NCBI RefSeq assembly: GCF_018860745.1
Contig: NZ_JAHKPY010000014.1
Coordinates: 620,001-684,000, forward strand
DNA from: Zobellia uliginosa
GTDB taxonomy: Bacteria; Bacteroidota; Bacteroidia; Flavobacteriales; Flavobacteriaceae
Length of the DNA stretch: 64,000 nt
Reading direction: 5' to 3'
Part shown: positions 55,018-63,936 of the stretch, in pieces
Layout: every line of letters starts with the position of its first letter
Position numbering within the stretch: position 1 is the stretch's first letter
Made by a program: the position numbers and the translations under genes
The notes under the pieces: model-generated
The model's database searches: none
What the model saw: the letters and a program-made list of their open reading frames with translations, nothing else
Told to the model about the DNA's origin: nothing

Positions 55018-55482
55018 ATGAGCGGTACTTTAAATAAAGTAATGTTAATTGGTCATTTAGGAGATGAAGTTAAAATGCATTATTTTGAAGGTGGAGGATG
55101 TATTGGCCGCTTTCCTATTGCTACTAATGAAAGTTACACCAATAAACAGACGGGTGAGCGAGTTACCAACACAGATTGGCATAATGTTGTAGTTAGAAAT
55201 AAGGCTGCTGAGATATGTGAAAAATATTTAAGCAAAGGTGATAAAGTTTATGTGGAGGGCCGTTTAAAAAACCGCCAGTGGCAGGGTGAAGATGGCAATA
55301 CCCGTTATAGTACAGAAGTTCACGTTCAAGATTTTACATTTCTTTCCACTAAAAAAGAAAGTATGTCAAATCAGCAAACGGGAGGGCAACAACCGTCGCA
55401 AAATGCCGTTTCAAATACGGCAAGTAGTCCTAAAGCTGCTCAATCGGTAAGCCCAGAGCAAGAAGATGATCTTCCGTTCTAA
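55018..55482 (+). CDS. ssb: Single-stranded DNA-binding protein
   Basis: SSB coats single-stranded DNA in replication and repair. The 154 residues have an N-terminal OB fold (LNKVMLIGHLGDEVKMHYF, TDWHNVVVRNKAAEICEKYL, GDKVYVEGRLKNRQW). A Gln/Ser-rich linker and the protein-docking tip EDDLPF complete it. The gene lies in the conserved mutY-ssb-gldE-gldD neighbourhood. Confidence 0.97.
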   Translation: MSGTLNKVMLIGHLGDEVKMHYFEGGGCIGRFPIATNESYTNKQTGERVTNTDWHNVVVRNKAAEICEKYLSKGDKVYVEGRLKNRQWQGEDGNTRYSTEVHVQDFTFLSTKKESMSNQQTGGQQPSQNAVSNTASSPKAAQSVSPEQEDDLPF

Positions 55483-55658
55483 GAAAAAATATGTATTTTT
55501 AGTAAACCCCTAAAAATGCAATTAAAAGGTATGACAAAAGTAAATTCAGACCATTGTAGTTTTACAGCATCTTCAGACTGTGCGTTGTTCTACGTTAAGC
55601 GGAGTTTTGAAATGAAGTTATATTCACAAACCATAGTTTATTCCTAAATTTCTGGCCG

Positions 55659-56978
55659 TTGGACCCTGACCCCCTTAGTTTAGTTCCTTACTTTATCTCG
55701 TTTACGGGTGCGTTCGCACTTGAAATTACAATTCTAATCGTATTGTTAATGTCTTCTGCCTTAATATCTGGTGCGGAAGTAGCTTTCTTTGGTCTTTCGC
55801 CAACAGATGTGAACGAGATAACGGAACAAAAAAGCGTGAAAGGTAATATCATTATCAAGCTTCTAGAACGTCCTAAAAAACTTTTGGCTACTATTTTAAT
55901 AGCCAATAATGCTATCAATATAGGTGTAGTACTATTGTTTAGTAACATAGGGAATTCAATTTTTGCTAATGTAGAGTTGGACTGGGTCCGGTTTTTATTA
56001 GAAGTAGTGGTTGCTACATTCCTAATACTTATGTTCGGTGAAATTTTACCAAAAGTATACGCTAACAGAAATCGTATAGAGTTCGCGCATTTTATGTCTT
56101 ACCCTTTAAAGATGTTGGATTTTATTTTTAGTCCTTTGAGTCTTCCCATGAGGGCGGGCACTATCTTTTTATATAATAAATTGGGTAAACAAAAATCCAA
56201 TTTAAGTATAGATCATCTTTCTCAAGCATTGGAACTAACGGCTGAGGGAGATACTACAAAGGAAGAACAAAAAATTTTGCAGGGTATCGTAACATTTGGT
56301 AATACAGATACTAAACAGGTAATGCGGCCGCGCATAGATATATTTGCCGTTAGCGAAGACATGAAGTTTTTGGAAATTTTGGCAGAAATCAAAAAGAATG
56401 GGTATTCTAGAATTCCGGTTTTTTCCGAAAATATGGACAATGTTCTTGGAGTGCTCTACGTTAAAGATCTGTTGCCTTATATAGATAGAAAAACTTTTAA
56501 TTGGATGACCCTTGTTAGGGAGCCCTATTTTGTACCTGAGAACAAGAAGTTAGATGACCTTTTGTTGGAGTTTCAGGAGAAGAAAAATCATTTGGCCGTT
56601 GTAGTGGATGAGTACGGAGGTACATCCGGCATCGTTACTTTAGAGGATATTATAGAGGAGATTGTTGGTGATATAAGTGATGAGTTTGATGATGAGGATT
56701 TAATTTTTTCAAAATTGGATGATTATAATTATGTCTTTGATGGTAAGACTGCGCTAAAGGATTTTTATCGCGTAGCAAAGATTGAAAATGAAACTGAGTT
56801 TGAAGAGCAGAAAGGCGAATCAGAGACCATTGCTGGTTTTGTTCTTGAGATTGCTGGGAGTTTCCCCAAAAGAGGTGAGAAAGTCGCCTTTAATGATTAT
56901 CAGTTTATTGTAGAAAGCTTGGACAAAAAGAGGTTGAAGCAAATAAAAATAACGTTACCCCAAGATGTGCAGATATAG
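55659..56978 (+). CDS. gldE: Gliding motility-associated protein GldE (CBS/CorC family)
   Basis: This 439-residue membrane protein has an N-terminal CNNM-type transmembrane domain (about residues 15-180; LLMSSALISGAEVAFFGLSP). Paired CBS domains (MRPRIDIFAVSEDMKFLEIL; VVDEYGGTSGIVTLEDIIEEIVG cut to DEYGGTSGIVTLEDI) and a C-terminal CorC_HlyC domain (GESETIAGFVLEIAG) follow. In F. johnsoniae GldE is linked to gliding and partners GldD. It begins at a TTG at 55659 with LDPDPLS, the usual GldE opening. The gene end overlaps gldD by 14 bases. Confidence 0.92.
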   Translation: MDPDPLSLVPYFISFTGAFALEITILIVLLMSSALISGAEVAFFGLSPTDVNEITEQKSVKGNIIIKLLERPKKLLATILIANNAINIGVVLLFSNIGNSIFANVELDWVRFLLEVVVATFLILMFGEILPKVYANRNRIEFAHFMSYPLKMLDFIFSPLSLPMRAGTIFLYNKLGKQKSNLSIDHLSQALELTAEGDTTKEEQKILQGIVTFGNTDTKQVMRPRIDIFAVSEDMKFLEILAEIKKNGYSRIPVFSENMDNVLGVLYVKDLLPYIDRKTFNWMTLVREPYFVPENKKLDDLLLEFQEKKNHLAVVVDEYGGTSGIVTLEDIIEEIVGDISDEFDDEDLIFSKLDDYNYVFDGKTALKDFYRVAKIENETEFEEQKGESETIAGFVLEIAGSFPKRGEKVAFNDYQFIVESLDKKRLKQIKITLPQDVQI

Positions 56979-57516
56979 TTTGTTTGTTTTAGTAATACTT
57001 ATGTTGGTCATAGGTTGTAAAGAAGAGGTTCTACCAAAACCCAAGGCCCAATTACGTCTGGAATATGAAGCTCCTAAACAAGGAGAATTAGAGACAGATT
57101 ACTTTTTATTTAAATACAACACTAAGGCACGAATAAAAAGCAAGACCAAAACGTCATTGGTTTTAGGGTATCCGGATATGAAAGGCGAGATATACATTAA
57201 CTATAGAAAAGTGGAAGATAATGTGCAAAAGCTTCTTTCCGATGCTCAAAAGTTGAGTTATGAACATTCTGTAAAGGCAGATGGAATATCGGAACAGCCG
57301 TTTATGAACGATAAAAACGATGTTTATGGTATGTTTTACGAAGTTAGTGGTAATGCGGCCTCACAAGCACAGTTCTATGTTACGGATAGTACGGATAATT
57401 TTGTAACCGGGTCTTTATACTTCTATACCAGACCTAATTATGATTCTATTTACCCAGCTGCAGCTTATCTACAGAATGACATTCGTGGTATCATGGAAAG
57501 CCTGCGATGGAAATAG
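56965..57516 (+). CDS. gldD: Gliding motility lipoprotein GldD
   Basis: GldD is a lipoprotein required for gliding in F. johnsoniae; its precise function is unclear. The 183 residues have a lipobox (MLVIGC, acylated Cys18) and the family segments KPKAQLRLEYEAP, YPDMKGEIYINYR, VYGMFYEVSGNAASQAQFYVTDS (GMFYEVSGNAASQAQFYVT) and FVTGSLYFYTRPNYDSI. The start codon lies inside gldE (14-base overlap), so translation is coupled. The T9SS/gliding machinery genes beyond gldD/E are not in the window. Confidence 0.93.
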   Translation: MCRYSLFVLVILMLVIGCKEEVLPKPKAQLRLEYEAPKQGELETDYFLFKYNTKARIKSKTKTSLVLGYPDMKGEIYINYRKVEDNVQKLLSDAQKLSYEHSVKADGISEQPFMNDKNDVYGMFYEVSGNAASQAQFYVTDSTDNFVTGSLYFYTRPNYDSIYPAAAYLQNDIRGIMESLRWK

Positions 57517-57790
57517 TCAAAATGAAAAGTTGGGGTAACTAGGTAACCTCTTTTTTCATTCTTGTAATTTTTTTACTTTAATAAGTGTGCAAATGCACTT
57601 GACTAGATAGTTATATTCCATAATTATCTGTTAAATATTTTGTGTATAATAAAATTGGTAAGTGTTTTCTTGTAAAATATTTATTTTTTTATTTGTAGCG
57701 CAAAAAATGTGATATTAAAAGTTTATTATAATAGATTTGTATTATTATACTTACAAATATCGCCACAGCCTTTAATTTTAATACTAACGA

Positions 57791-58804
57791 ATGTCGTTAC
57801 TCCATATAATCCATCGACTAAAAGAAGTAAATAGTTTAACCAAACATGAACAGTTGGTGCATGGTGTCATAGAGGCTTTGGATTCAGGAGAGCTTTCTGT
57901 TGGGGATAAGTTGCCATCAATAAATAAAATGGTGAGTGATATTGGTTATGCAAGGAAGACTATAGTTAAGGCTTACGAAGAATTAAAGGAGAGAGGCTTA
58001 GTTGAATCCAAAAAATTAAAAGGGTATTTTATAATAAGCGATGAAACAAAAGTAACACTGCGAATAGCCTTATTATTGTTTTCATTTCAACGATTTCAGG
58101 AAGATTTTTACAATACGTTCAGGAAAGAGTTAGGAAAACGATATCAAATAGATGTCTTCTTTCACCACAATAATGTTTCCATTTTTGAAACTATTTTTAA
58201 TAATATCCGGGGAAAATATGGAATGTATGTAGTTGCCCCCATTCCCAACGCAGCCATTAGACCACTTCTTGAAAGGATTGAGCCTCAAAAGCTCTTGGTG
58301 GTTGACCGCTACTTGCCTATGACGGAGGAATATTCATATATTTCTCAGGAGTTTGAGGCAACCACATTCGATAAGTTAAAAGAGTTGCTTCCACAAATTA
58401 AAAAGTATAAGAAAATAGTACTGTTCTACGCTGAAAACAGGGATTACCCGCGGGGAATTCTCCTGGCATTCCACAGATTTATTGCTGATTATGGTTTAAA
58501 CGGAGTGGTGTTGGAAGATTACATGGAAGGTTCTGTTGAGAAGGGAACCGTCTATTTTTTTATTAATGATACTTCTCTTTGGGAGCTACTAAAAGATTGT
58601 CATAATTCAAATATAGTTGTTGGAGAGGATGTGGGTGTACTCTCCCATAATGATCATATAATTAAAGAAATTGCCTTTGGAGGCATCACTACAATCTCCA
58701 CAGATTTTAAGGAAATGGCTACAATGGCAGCGCACCATGTAAAAAACAACATGATTTCCCATACTATTGTTACTTCAAAACTGTTAAAGCGTAATTCCCT
58801 CTAA
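57791..58804 (+). CDS. GntR-type regulator with LacI-like sensor domain
   Basis: The 337-residue protein has an N-terminal GntR winged helix (GELSVGDKLPSINKMVSDIG, YARKTIVKAYEELKERGLVE, residues of about 32-77). The C-terminal periplasmic-binding-protein-like domain runs from residue 80 to 330 (VTLRIALLLFSFQRFQEDFY, GMYVVAPIPNAAIRPLLERI, VGEDVGVLSHNDHIIKEIA). This architecture binds sugars as effector. It lies 381 bases upstream of the SusC/SusD pair in the same direction and probably controls it; the sugar is unknown. Confidence 0.9.
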   Translation: MSLLHIIHRLKEVNSLTKHEQLVHGVIEALDSGELSVGDKLPSINKMVSDIGYARKTIVKAYEELKERGLVESKKLKGYFIISDETKVTLRIALLLFSFQRFQEDFYNTFRKELGKRYQIDVFFHHNNVSIFETIFNNIRGKYGMYVVAPIPNAAIRPLLERIEPQKLLVVDRYLPMTEEYSYISQEFEATTFDKLKELLPQIKKYKKIVLFYAENRDYPRGILLAFHRFIADYGLNGVVLEDYMEGSVEKGTVYFFINDTSLWELLKDCHNSNIVVGEDVGVLSHNDHIIKEIAFGGITTISTDFKEMATMAAHHVKNNMISHTIVTSKLLKRNSL

Positions 58805-58909
58805 AGTTTGCGCGTAGTCTGTATTTACGGTACAAACAAGATTAATTAATTCTGAAATGAATAATTTTTAGCTTTCAAAATGAATATTTCTCATTTTTAG
58901 AGTAAGTTT

Positions 58910-58943
58910 TTTGTTATTCATATGGAAATAATTCTTATTTTTG
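58910..58943 (+). promoter_or_regulatory. SusC/SusD promoter candidate
   Basis: TATTTTTG (58936-58943) matches TAnnTTTG; TTTG (58910-58913) lies 22 bases upstream as a -33 element. The leader to the SusC ATG would be about 238 bases. Confidence 0.45.
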
Positions 58944-58948
58944 TTTTG

Positions 58949-58966
58949 TAGCATAGAGTAGCATAG
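58949..58966 (+). repeat. Tandem direct repeat at predicted SusC transcription start
   Basis: tagcatag occurs twice, at 58949-58956 and 58959-58966, ten bases apart (one helical turn), just downstream of the -7 element. It is followed by gcat...atgc symmetry. It is a candidate operator for the upstream GntR-type regulator. Confidence 0.4.
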
Positions 58967-59050
58967 AAATGCTTAATAATGTTAATTTTTTTCTATTTAA
59001 TTCTTTTGAATTCAATTATTTTCAAAAAAAAGGAGCTAAATTGTATAAAA

Positions 59051-59164
59051 ATGTCGTTAAAGTATATTTATGTGCTACTATGCATAATGATGTTTTTTAT
59101 CTTTCTTAACATGTTAATGGTGATAAGAGCGGTTGAAACAAGATTACTAACTCAATTATTTTAA
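59051..59164 (+). CDS. Possible 37-residue single-span membrane peptide
   Basis: An ATG at 59051 opens a 37-residue frame ending at TAA 59162-59164, 21 bases before the SusC ATG. It reads MSLKYIYVLL followed by hydrophobic CIMMFFIFLNMLMVI and a polar tail RAVETRLLTQLF, which fits one membrane helix. AT-rich leaders produce such frames by chance, so support is weak. A longer frame from 58979 adds an unlikely second hydrophobic segment. Confidence 0.25.
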   Translation: MSLKYIYVLLCIMMFFIFLNMLMVIRAVETRLLTQLF

Positions 59165-59185
59165 TACTAACTTAAACTACTCATT

Positions 59186-62100
59186 ATGAACCAGAACTTT
59201 AAGGGATTAAATAGGGTCCGATCACATGGTTTTGTGCTCGCAGCTTTGTTTTTCTTTAGTGTTGCATCTTTGTGCGCACAAACCACAATTTCAGGTACTA
59301 CTTCTGACGACCAAGGCGTTCTGCCTGGGGTTAATGTATTGGTAAAAGGTACTACCGTAGGAAGCGTTTCCGATTTTGATGGTAATTACAGTATAGAAGC
59401 GCCGGATGGCAGCTCTACTTTGGTATTCTCCTATGTGGGGTATTCCAAACAAGAAGTAGCCATTGATGGCCGAACAACAATCAATGTTACTTTGACTGAA
59501 GATGCTCAGGCACTTAGCGAAGTAGTAGTAGTAGGTTATGGTACCCAGAAAAAGGGAAATCTTACTGGTGCTGTGGGTTCAATTGGCGCTGAAGAAATTG
59601 GCACTAAACCATTAACCAGTCCAGATCAAGCGCTAGCAGGAACTATTGCAGGTGTTAATATTGCAAATCGAAGTGGCGACCCTGCTGCCCCTATTAACGT
59701 TCGTATTCGGGGTGTAGGTTCTCCGGGTAATAACGATCCTTTGTGGGTGATTGATGGTATTCCATTGGTTCAAACAACGAATATAACAGTTAATACTTCC
59801 TCAACTACCGACTCTAACCCATTAGCGAGTTTGAATCCGAATGATATAGAGTCTATAACTGTATTAAAGGATGCAGCTTCCGCCGCAATTTATGGCGCAA
59901 GAGGTGCAAATGGCGTTATAATGGTGACTACAAAACGAGGTAAAAGTGGTGTAGGTAAAATGACCTATAGCGGTTATACTGCTTTTAGTGAGTTAAGAGA
60001 AAAGATCGATGTTTTAAATGTGTCTCAATATATTGATATTCAAAGTCAATTAGGTCGTGATTACTCTGGGTTTGCCAATAGTCGGGAAGTGGATTGGCAA
60101 GATGAGTTTTTTAAAACCGGTTTCGTTCAAAGTCATAACATAAGTGCTAGTGGCGGTAACGAAAATGCAAACTACTATATTTCTGGTGGTTATTTAGATC
60201 AAGAAGGTATTGAGCAATCTCAGGCTTTTGAACGTTATTCACTTAAGGCGAATAGTGATTTTAAAGTTGGAAAGCGTTTAAAATTCGGACAATCATTGGC
60301 TATTAGTCATTCCGATAGACAGGTGCAGCCAGAAGGTGGTGGAGTTAACTCCGCGGGTATTTCATTGAGAAATGCACCATATTATCAGCCATTTGATATA
60401 AATGGTCCATTAGGCTATAATATAGAATCGATTGCTAATATAGGTGCTGGGAATGGGTCTCAAAACACTTTGTGGAGAAATGACCCAAGGGTAAATTTAA
60501 CCACTATAGAGGTTCGTCAAGTACTTGGAAATTTTTATGGTGAATTGGAACTTGCAGAAGGGTTAAAAGCAAAAGCTTCTGTGGGTGTTGATCATGTAAC
60601 TGGTGAAGGTCTTTTTAATCAAACACCGGCCAATTTTAACGGTACGGGCGCAAGACAATCCTTAAGGGTACAGAATCTAACAAAACAATTTACACTTACT
60701 ACAGGTGCTACTTTAAGTTATAACAAAACTTTTGGAGAGTCGCATAACTTTTCTGCTTTAGTTGGTTTTGAACAGACAAAATTTACATTTGATAAGATTA
60801 GAGTACAGGGTACTAATATTTTCAATCCTAATTTTGCAACTACCAGTCTTAATTCAACTGCTACTCAGGAAGCTGACCTTTGGACACTTCAAGGTTGGTT
60901 GGGCCGTGTTAATTATGATTACGAAGGTAAGTATCTCGCTACCATAAACTTTAGAAGAGATGCAAGTTCTCGTTTTGCAGAGGATAATCGGTCTGGTGTT
61001 TTTCCTTCAGTCTCATTAGGTTGGAGAATATCATCTGAGGAATTCTTTAATACTGAAGGGGTTGTTAATGACTTAAAAATACGTGCAGGATGGGGGCAAT
61101 TGGGAAATCAGCAAACACCTGATAGTTTTCCATATCAACCAGCTCTTGAAAGTAATATCTTTTATGTAATTGGTGATGACCAAACCGTCGTTAGAGCTCC
61201 TGCCCCAACAAGGTTTGCAAATGCGGCTCTTGGCTGGGAAACTAGTACTCAATTTGACATTGGTTTAGATGCTAGTTTGTTCCAGAGTAGAATGTCTATT
61301 ACCGCTGATTATTATAATAAAGAAAGTGATGATGTATTGCTTGCAGTGCCTTTACCATCAGTTTCTGGTATTTTTTATGGCGCAGATTCTAATTTGGGGT
61401 CAATTAAAAATTCCGGAGTTGAATTAGCTGTTGATTATCGAGGAGAAGTAGGTGATCACTTTACGTATAGCATTGGAGCAAATATTACTACCGTTAAAAA
61501 TGAAGTTACGGATTTAGGCGATGTAACTGCCATCAATTCAGGAATTGGAGGGGCTCAAACACATCGCACTGTAGTTGGTGAGAGTCTTGGTCATTTTTAC
61601 GGCTACAAGACTAATGGGCTTTATCAAAATACTGCGGAAGCGGCAAGTGCGCTGCCTGACGCTTCATCTCAAGGAGCTGAACCAGGTGATATTCGTTTTG
61701 TTGATGTTAATGGAGATGGGGAGATTACTCCTGATGATAGAACAATTTTAGGTAGTCCAATACCTGGCTACTTTTATGGAATGAATTTTAATGCAAATTA
61801 TAAAAATTTTGATTTTGCCTTAGTCTTTAGAGGTGTAGGTGATTTGCAAGTATATAATTCAGCACGTAGTCAAATAGAAGATCTTCGAAGTACCAATAAC
61901 TTTAGCACACGTGTTTTAAATCGTTGGACAGGTGAAGGAACAAGTAATGATATGCCCAGATTAACACTTGATGATCCTAATCAAAATAATCGTTATTCTG
62001 ATCGCTGGATAGAGGATGCGGATTATTTGCGTATTCAAAATCTCCAAATTGGGTATAACATACCTGGAGAGGATCTTGGAAATTGGACAGGTGGTTTTAT

Positions 62101-62287
62101 TAACGGCCTTCGAATTTATTTTGGAGCTTCAAACCTTGCGACTTTTACAAGTTATAAGGGGTGGGATCCTGAAGTTACACGTGCGCAAAGTTTCCAAAAA
62201 GGGGCAAACGCACTTGCAACTGGTCAGGATGGAGGAACTGGTCCGGCACCAAGGACTTACCAAATTGGCTTAACAGTAAATTTTTAA
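59186..62287 (+). CDS. SusC/RagA-type TonB-linked outer membrane protein
   Basis: The 1,033-residue transporter has a signal peptide (VLAALFFFSVASLCAQ), a CarboxypepD_reg-like domain (TTISGTTSDDQGVLPGVNVL, GTTVGSVSDFDGNYSI) and the SusC signature VVVVGYGTQKKGNLTGAVGS. The plug has PLWVIDGIPL and ESITVLKDAASAAIYGARGANG, and a barrel ends RTYQIGLTVNF. Its acidic DVNGDGEITPDDRTILGSPIPGY segment (DVNGDGEITPDDRTILG) is usual in the family. With SusD it binds and imports oligosaccharides. No glycoside hydrolase lies in the window, so the glycan is unknown. Confidence 0.96.
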   Translation: MNQNFKGLNRVRSHGFVLAALFFFSVASLCAQTTISGTTSDDQGVLPGVNVLVKGTTVGSVSDFDGNYSIEAPDGSSTLVFSYVGYSKQEVAIDGRTTINVTLTEDAQALSEVVVVGYGTQKKGNLTGAVGSIGAEEIGTKPLTSPDQALAGTIAGVNIANRSGDPAAPINVRIRGVGSPGNNDPLWVIDGIPLVQTTNITVNTSSTTDSNPLASLNPNDIESITVLKDAASAAIYGARGANGVIMVTTKRGKSGVGKMTYSGYTAFSELREKIDVLNVSQYIDIQSQLGRDYSGFANSREVDWQDEFFKTGFVQSHNISASGGNENANYYISGGYLDQEGIEQSQAFERYSLKANSDFKVGKRLKFGQSLAISHSDRQVQPEGGGVNSAGISLRNAPYYQPFDINGPLGYNIESIANIGAGNGSQNTLWRNDPRVNLTTIEVRQVLGNFYGELELAEGLKAKASVGVDHVTGEGLFNQTPANFNGTGARQSLRVQNLTKQFTLTTGATLSYNKTFGESHNFSALVGFEQTKFTFDKIRVQGTNIFNPNFATTSLNSTATQEADLWTLQGWLGRVNYDYEGKYLATINFRRDASSRFAEDNRSGVFPSVSLGWRISSEEFFNTEGVVNDLKIRAGWGQLGNQQTPDSFPYQPALESNIFYVIGDDQTVVRAPAPTRFANAALGWETSTQFDIGLDASLFQSRMSITADYYNKESDDVLLAVPLPSVSGIFYGADSNLGSIKNSGVELAVDYRGEVGDHFTYSIGANITTVKNEVTDLGDVTAINSGIGGAQTHRTVVGESLGHFYGYKTNGLYQNTAEAASALPDASSQGAEPGDIRFVDVNGDGEITPDDRTILGSPIPGYFYGMNFNANYKNFDFALVFRGVGDLQVYNSARSQIEDLRSTNNFSTRVLNRWTGEGTSNDMPRLTLDDPNQNNRYSDRWIEDADYLRIQNLQIGYNIPGEDLGNWTGGFINGLRIYFGASNLATFTSYKGWDPEVTRAQSFQKGANALATGQDGGTGPAPRTYQIGLTVNF

Positions 62288-62329
62288 ATAAAAAATATTA
62301 AATTTTATTTAATCAAAAAATACTTGATT

Positions 62330-63865
62330 ATGAAAAAAACAAATTTTTATATCTTATTAGCGGCCATTTTAGGCTTCTATTCTTGTGCGGACGAGCTTGA
62401 TTTAGCTCCTCTTGACAGGGTGACCCCTGATACCTTTTATAAAACTAGGGCCGATTTTGATGGTGCGATATTTTCCTCTTATTCCTCCTTACAAGATTTT
62501 TACGGTACAAGTACTGAGACTCTTGGAGAAACAGGAGAGTATTGGAAAATTTCAATGATTATTACTGATGATGCAGAAGTGGATGCCAACTCAGGCGATA
62601 CAAGGACGCGATCAGCAGACAACCTTCAGGTAACTTCGGCAGATGTAGCCTTTCAAGCCGTATTCGGTGAGATATATGAAGGTATCTATAGGGCTAATAT
62701 TGTTTTGGAAAATTTAGAAGGTGAGAATGAGTTAACTGCAGAAGATAAAACTGTGCTCAATGCTGAGGCTAAGTTTTTAAGAGCTTTTTATCATTTTCAA
62801 GCCTTAAAACTTTTCGGTGAGACCTCTCCAATAGCCATTGCAGTGGGTAAAGACTTAAATAATCTAGCACTTCCAAATGCTGGTCCAGGAGAATTGTATG
62901 CTCAAATTCTTTCAGATTTTTCAGATGCAGCAGCTGGTTTACCAGAAACTTGGGATGGCGGTAATACAGGAAGGGCTACAGCGTGGGCAGCTAAATCTTT
63001 TATTGGTAAGGTAAATGTATTTAAAGAAGATTGGCCGGCAGCAATACTTGCGCTTGGGGATGTTGTTGATAATGGTCCTTACAGTTTAGTAGAGACTTAT
63101 GATAGTGTATTTGCTTATAATAATGAGAATAATTCAGAGTCTATTTTTGAAATTCAATATGGGGGGCCATTCTCTGATGATAATATTTGGGTTTTCGATG
63201 ACAATCACAGTGAGAATTTTAAAGGTTCTCAGGGTTCAGGTAGAGCATGGTATTGGGATCCGGCAAATGGTGCCCCTGCACAGGCACAAGGTTGGTTCAT
63301 TCCCACGCAAGATTTAGTTGATTCTTTTGAGCCAGGAGATACTAGATTGGAAACTAGTGTGTATCAACCAGGAGAGACTTATTATAAATTAAGTCCTGGT
63401 GGAGTATTAAATGTGTTAGACTATGATCCAACATGGTCGTCTAATGGTCTTTCTCTTAAAAAATATCGGGGTCAGACAAATATGGTTGCGGCTAATTATT
63501 CGCCAAATGGTGTTGGCGATTTCAATAACGAGCGCTGGTTTAGATTTGCTGAATTAAAATTATTATATGCTGAAGCATTGATTAGAGGGGGTGGTGATGT
63601 TAGTATCGCAGTTCAACAGATTCAGGATATTAGAGATAGAGCAGGTTTAACTGCTCCTATGAATTCAGATCCTTTAGCAGCAATGATGCAAGAAAAGAGA
63701 GTTGAAATGGCGTTTGAACCACACCGTTGGTTTGATATTGTAAGATGGGATTTAGGTCCAACCATCTTTGGTTCTTCTTGGGATCCAAAACTAGAGGTAT
63801 TCCCTTTTCCTCTTTCTGAAATAGATCGTTCAGGAGGTCTTATGACCCAGAATGCAGGTTACTAA
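62330..63865 (+). CDS. SusD/RagB family glycan-binding lipoprotein
   Basis: This 511-residue surface lipoprotein caps the SusC channel. It has a lipobox (GFYSC, Cys19), the SusD start ADELDLAPLDRVTPDTFYKT, TPR-like helices (LNAEAKFLRAFYHFQALKLFG; GRATAWAAKSFIGKVNVF) and the C-terminal RWFRFAELKLLYAEALIRGG and KRVEMAFEPHRWFDIVRW segments. The ATG at 62330 is preferred to the TTG at 62324. It lies 42 bases after SusC and is followed by a terminator, so the operon may contain only these two genes. Confidence 0.96.
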   Translation: MKKTNFYILLAAILGFYSCADELDLAPLDRVTPDTFYKTRADFDGAIFSSYSSLQDFYGTSTETLGETGEYWKISMIITDDAEVDANSGDTRTRSADNLQVTSADVAFQAVFGEIYEGIYRANIVLENLEGENELTAEDKTVLNAEAKFLRAFYHFQALKLFGETSPIAIAVGKDLNNLALPNAGPGELYAQILSDFSDAAAGLPETWDGGNTGRATAWAAKSFIGKVNVFKEDWPAAILALGDVVDNGPYSLVETYDSVFAYNNENNSESIFEIQYGGPFSDDNIWVFDDNHSENFKGSQGSGRAWYWDPANGAPAQAQGWFIPTQDLVDSFEPGDTRLETSVYQPGETYYKLSPGGVLNVLDYDPTWSSNGLSLKKYRGQTNMVAANYSPNGVGDFNNERWFRFAELKLLYAEALIRGGGDVSIAVQQIQDIRDRAGLTAPMNSDPLAAMMQEKRVEMAFEPHRWFDIVRWDLGPTIFGSSWDPKLEVFPFPLSEIDRSGGLMTQNAGY

Positions 63866-63900
63866 AATGCATTAAAATATTTTATGATTTAATTGATTAT

Positions 63901-63936
63901 AAAGAATCCAATCTAATAGGTTGGATTCTTTTATTT
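63901..63936 (+). terminator. Terminator after SusD gene
   Basis: The arms aaagaatccaa (63901-63911) and ttggattcttt (63921-63931) give a perfect 11-bp stem with a nine-base loop, followed by a T-rich stretch. It ends the SusC/SusD transcript. Confidence 0.88.

Larger units (their letters stand above)
58805..59185. other. SusC upstream regulatory region
   Basis: This 381-base AT-rich region holds a promoter candidate, a tandem 10-base-spaced repeat, a possible 37-residue ORF and a leader motif (ttaatactaacttaaacta) just before the SusC ATG. The individual elements are listed separately. Confidence 0.5.

Noticed and set aside
58979-59050. Upstream extension of the small leader ORF before SusC
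   Set aside because: The AT-rich segment gives a low-complexity Leu/Ile/Phe/Lys sequence that looks like chance.
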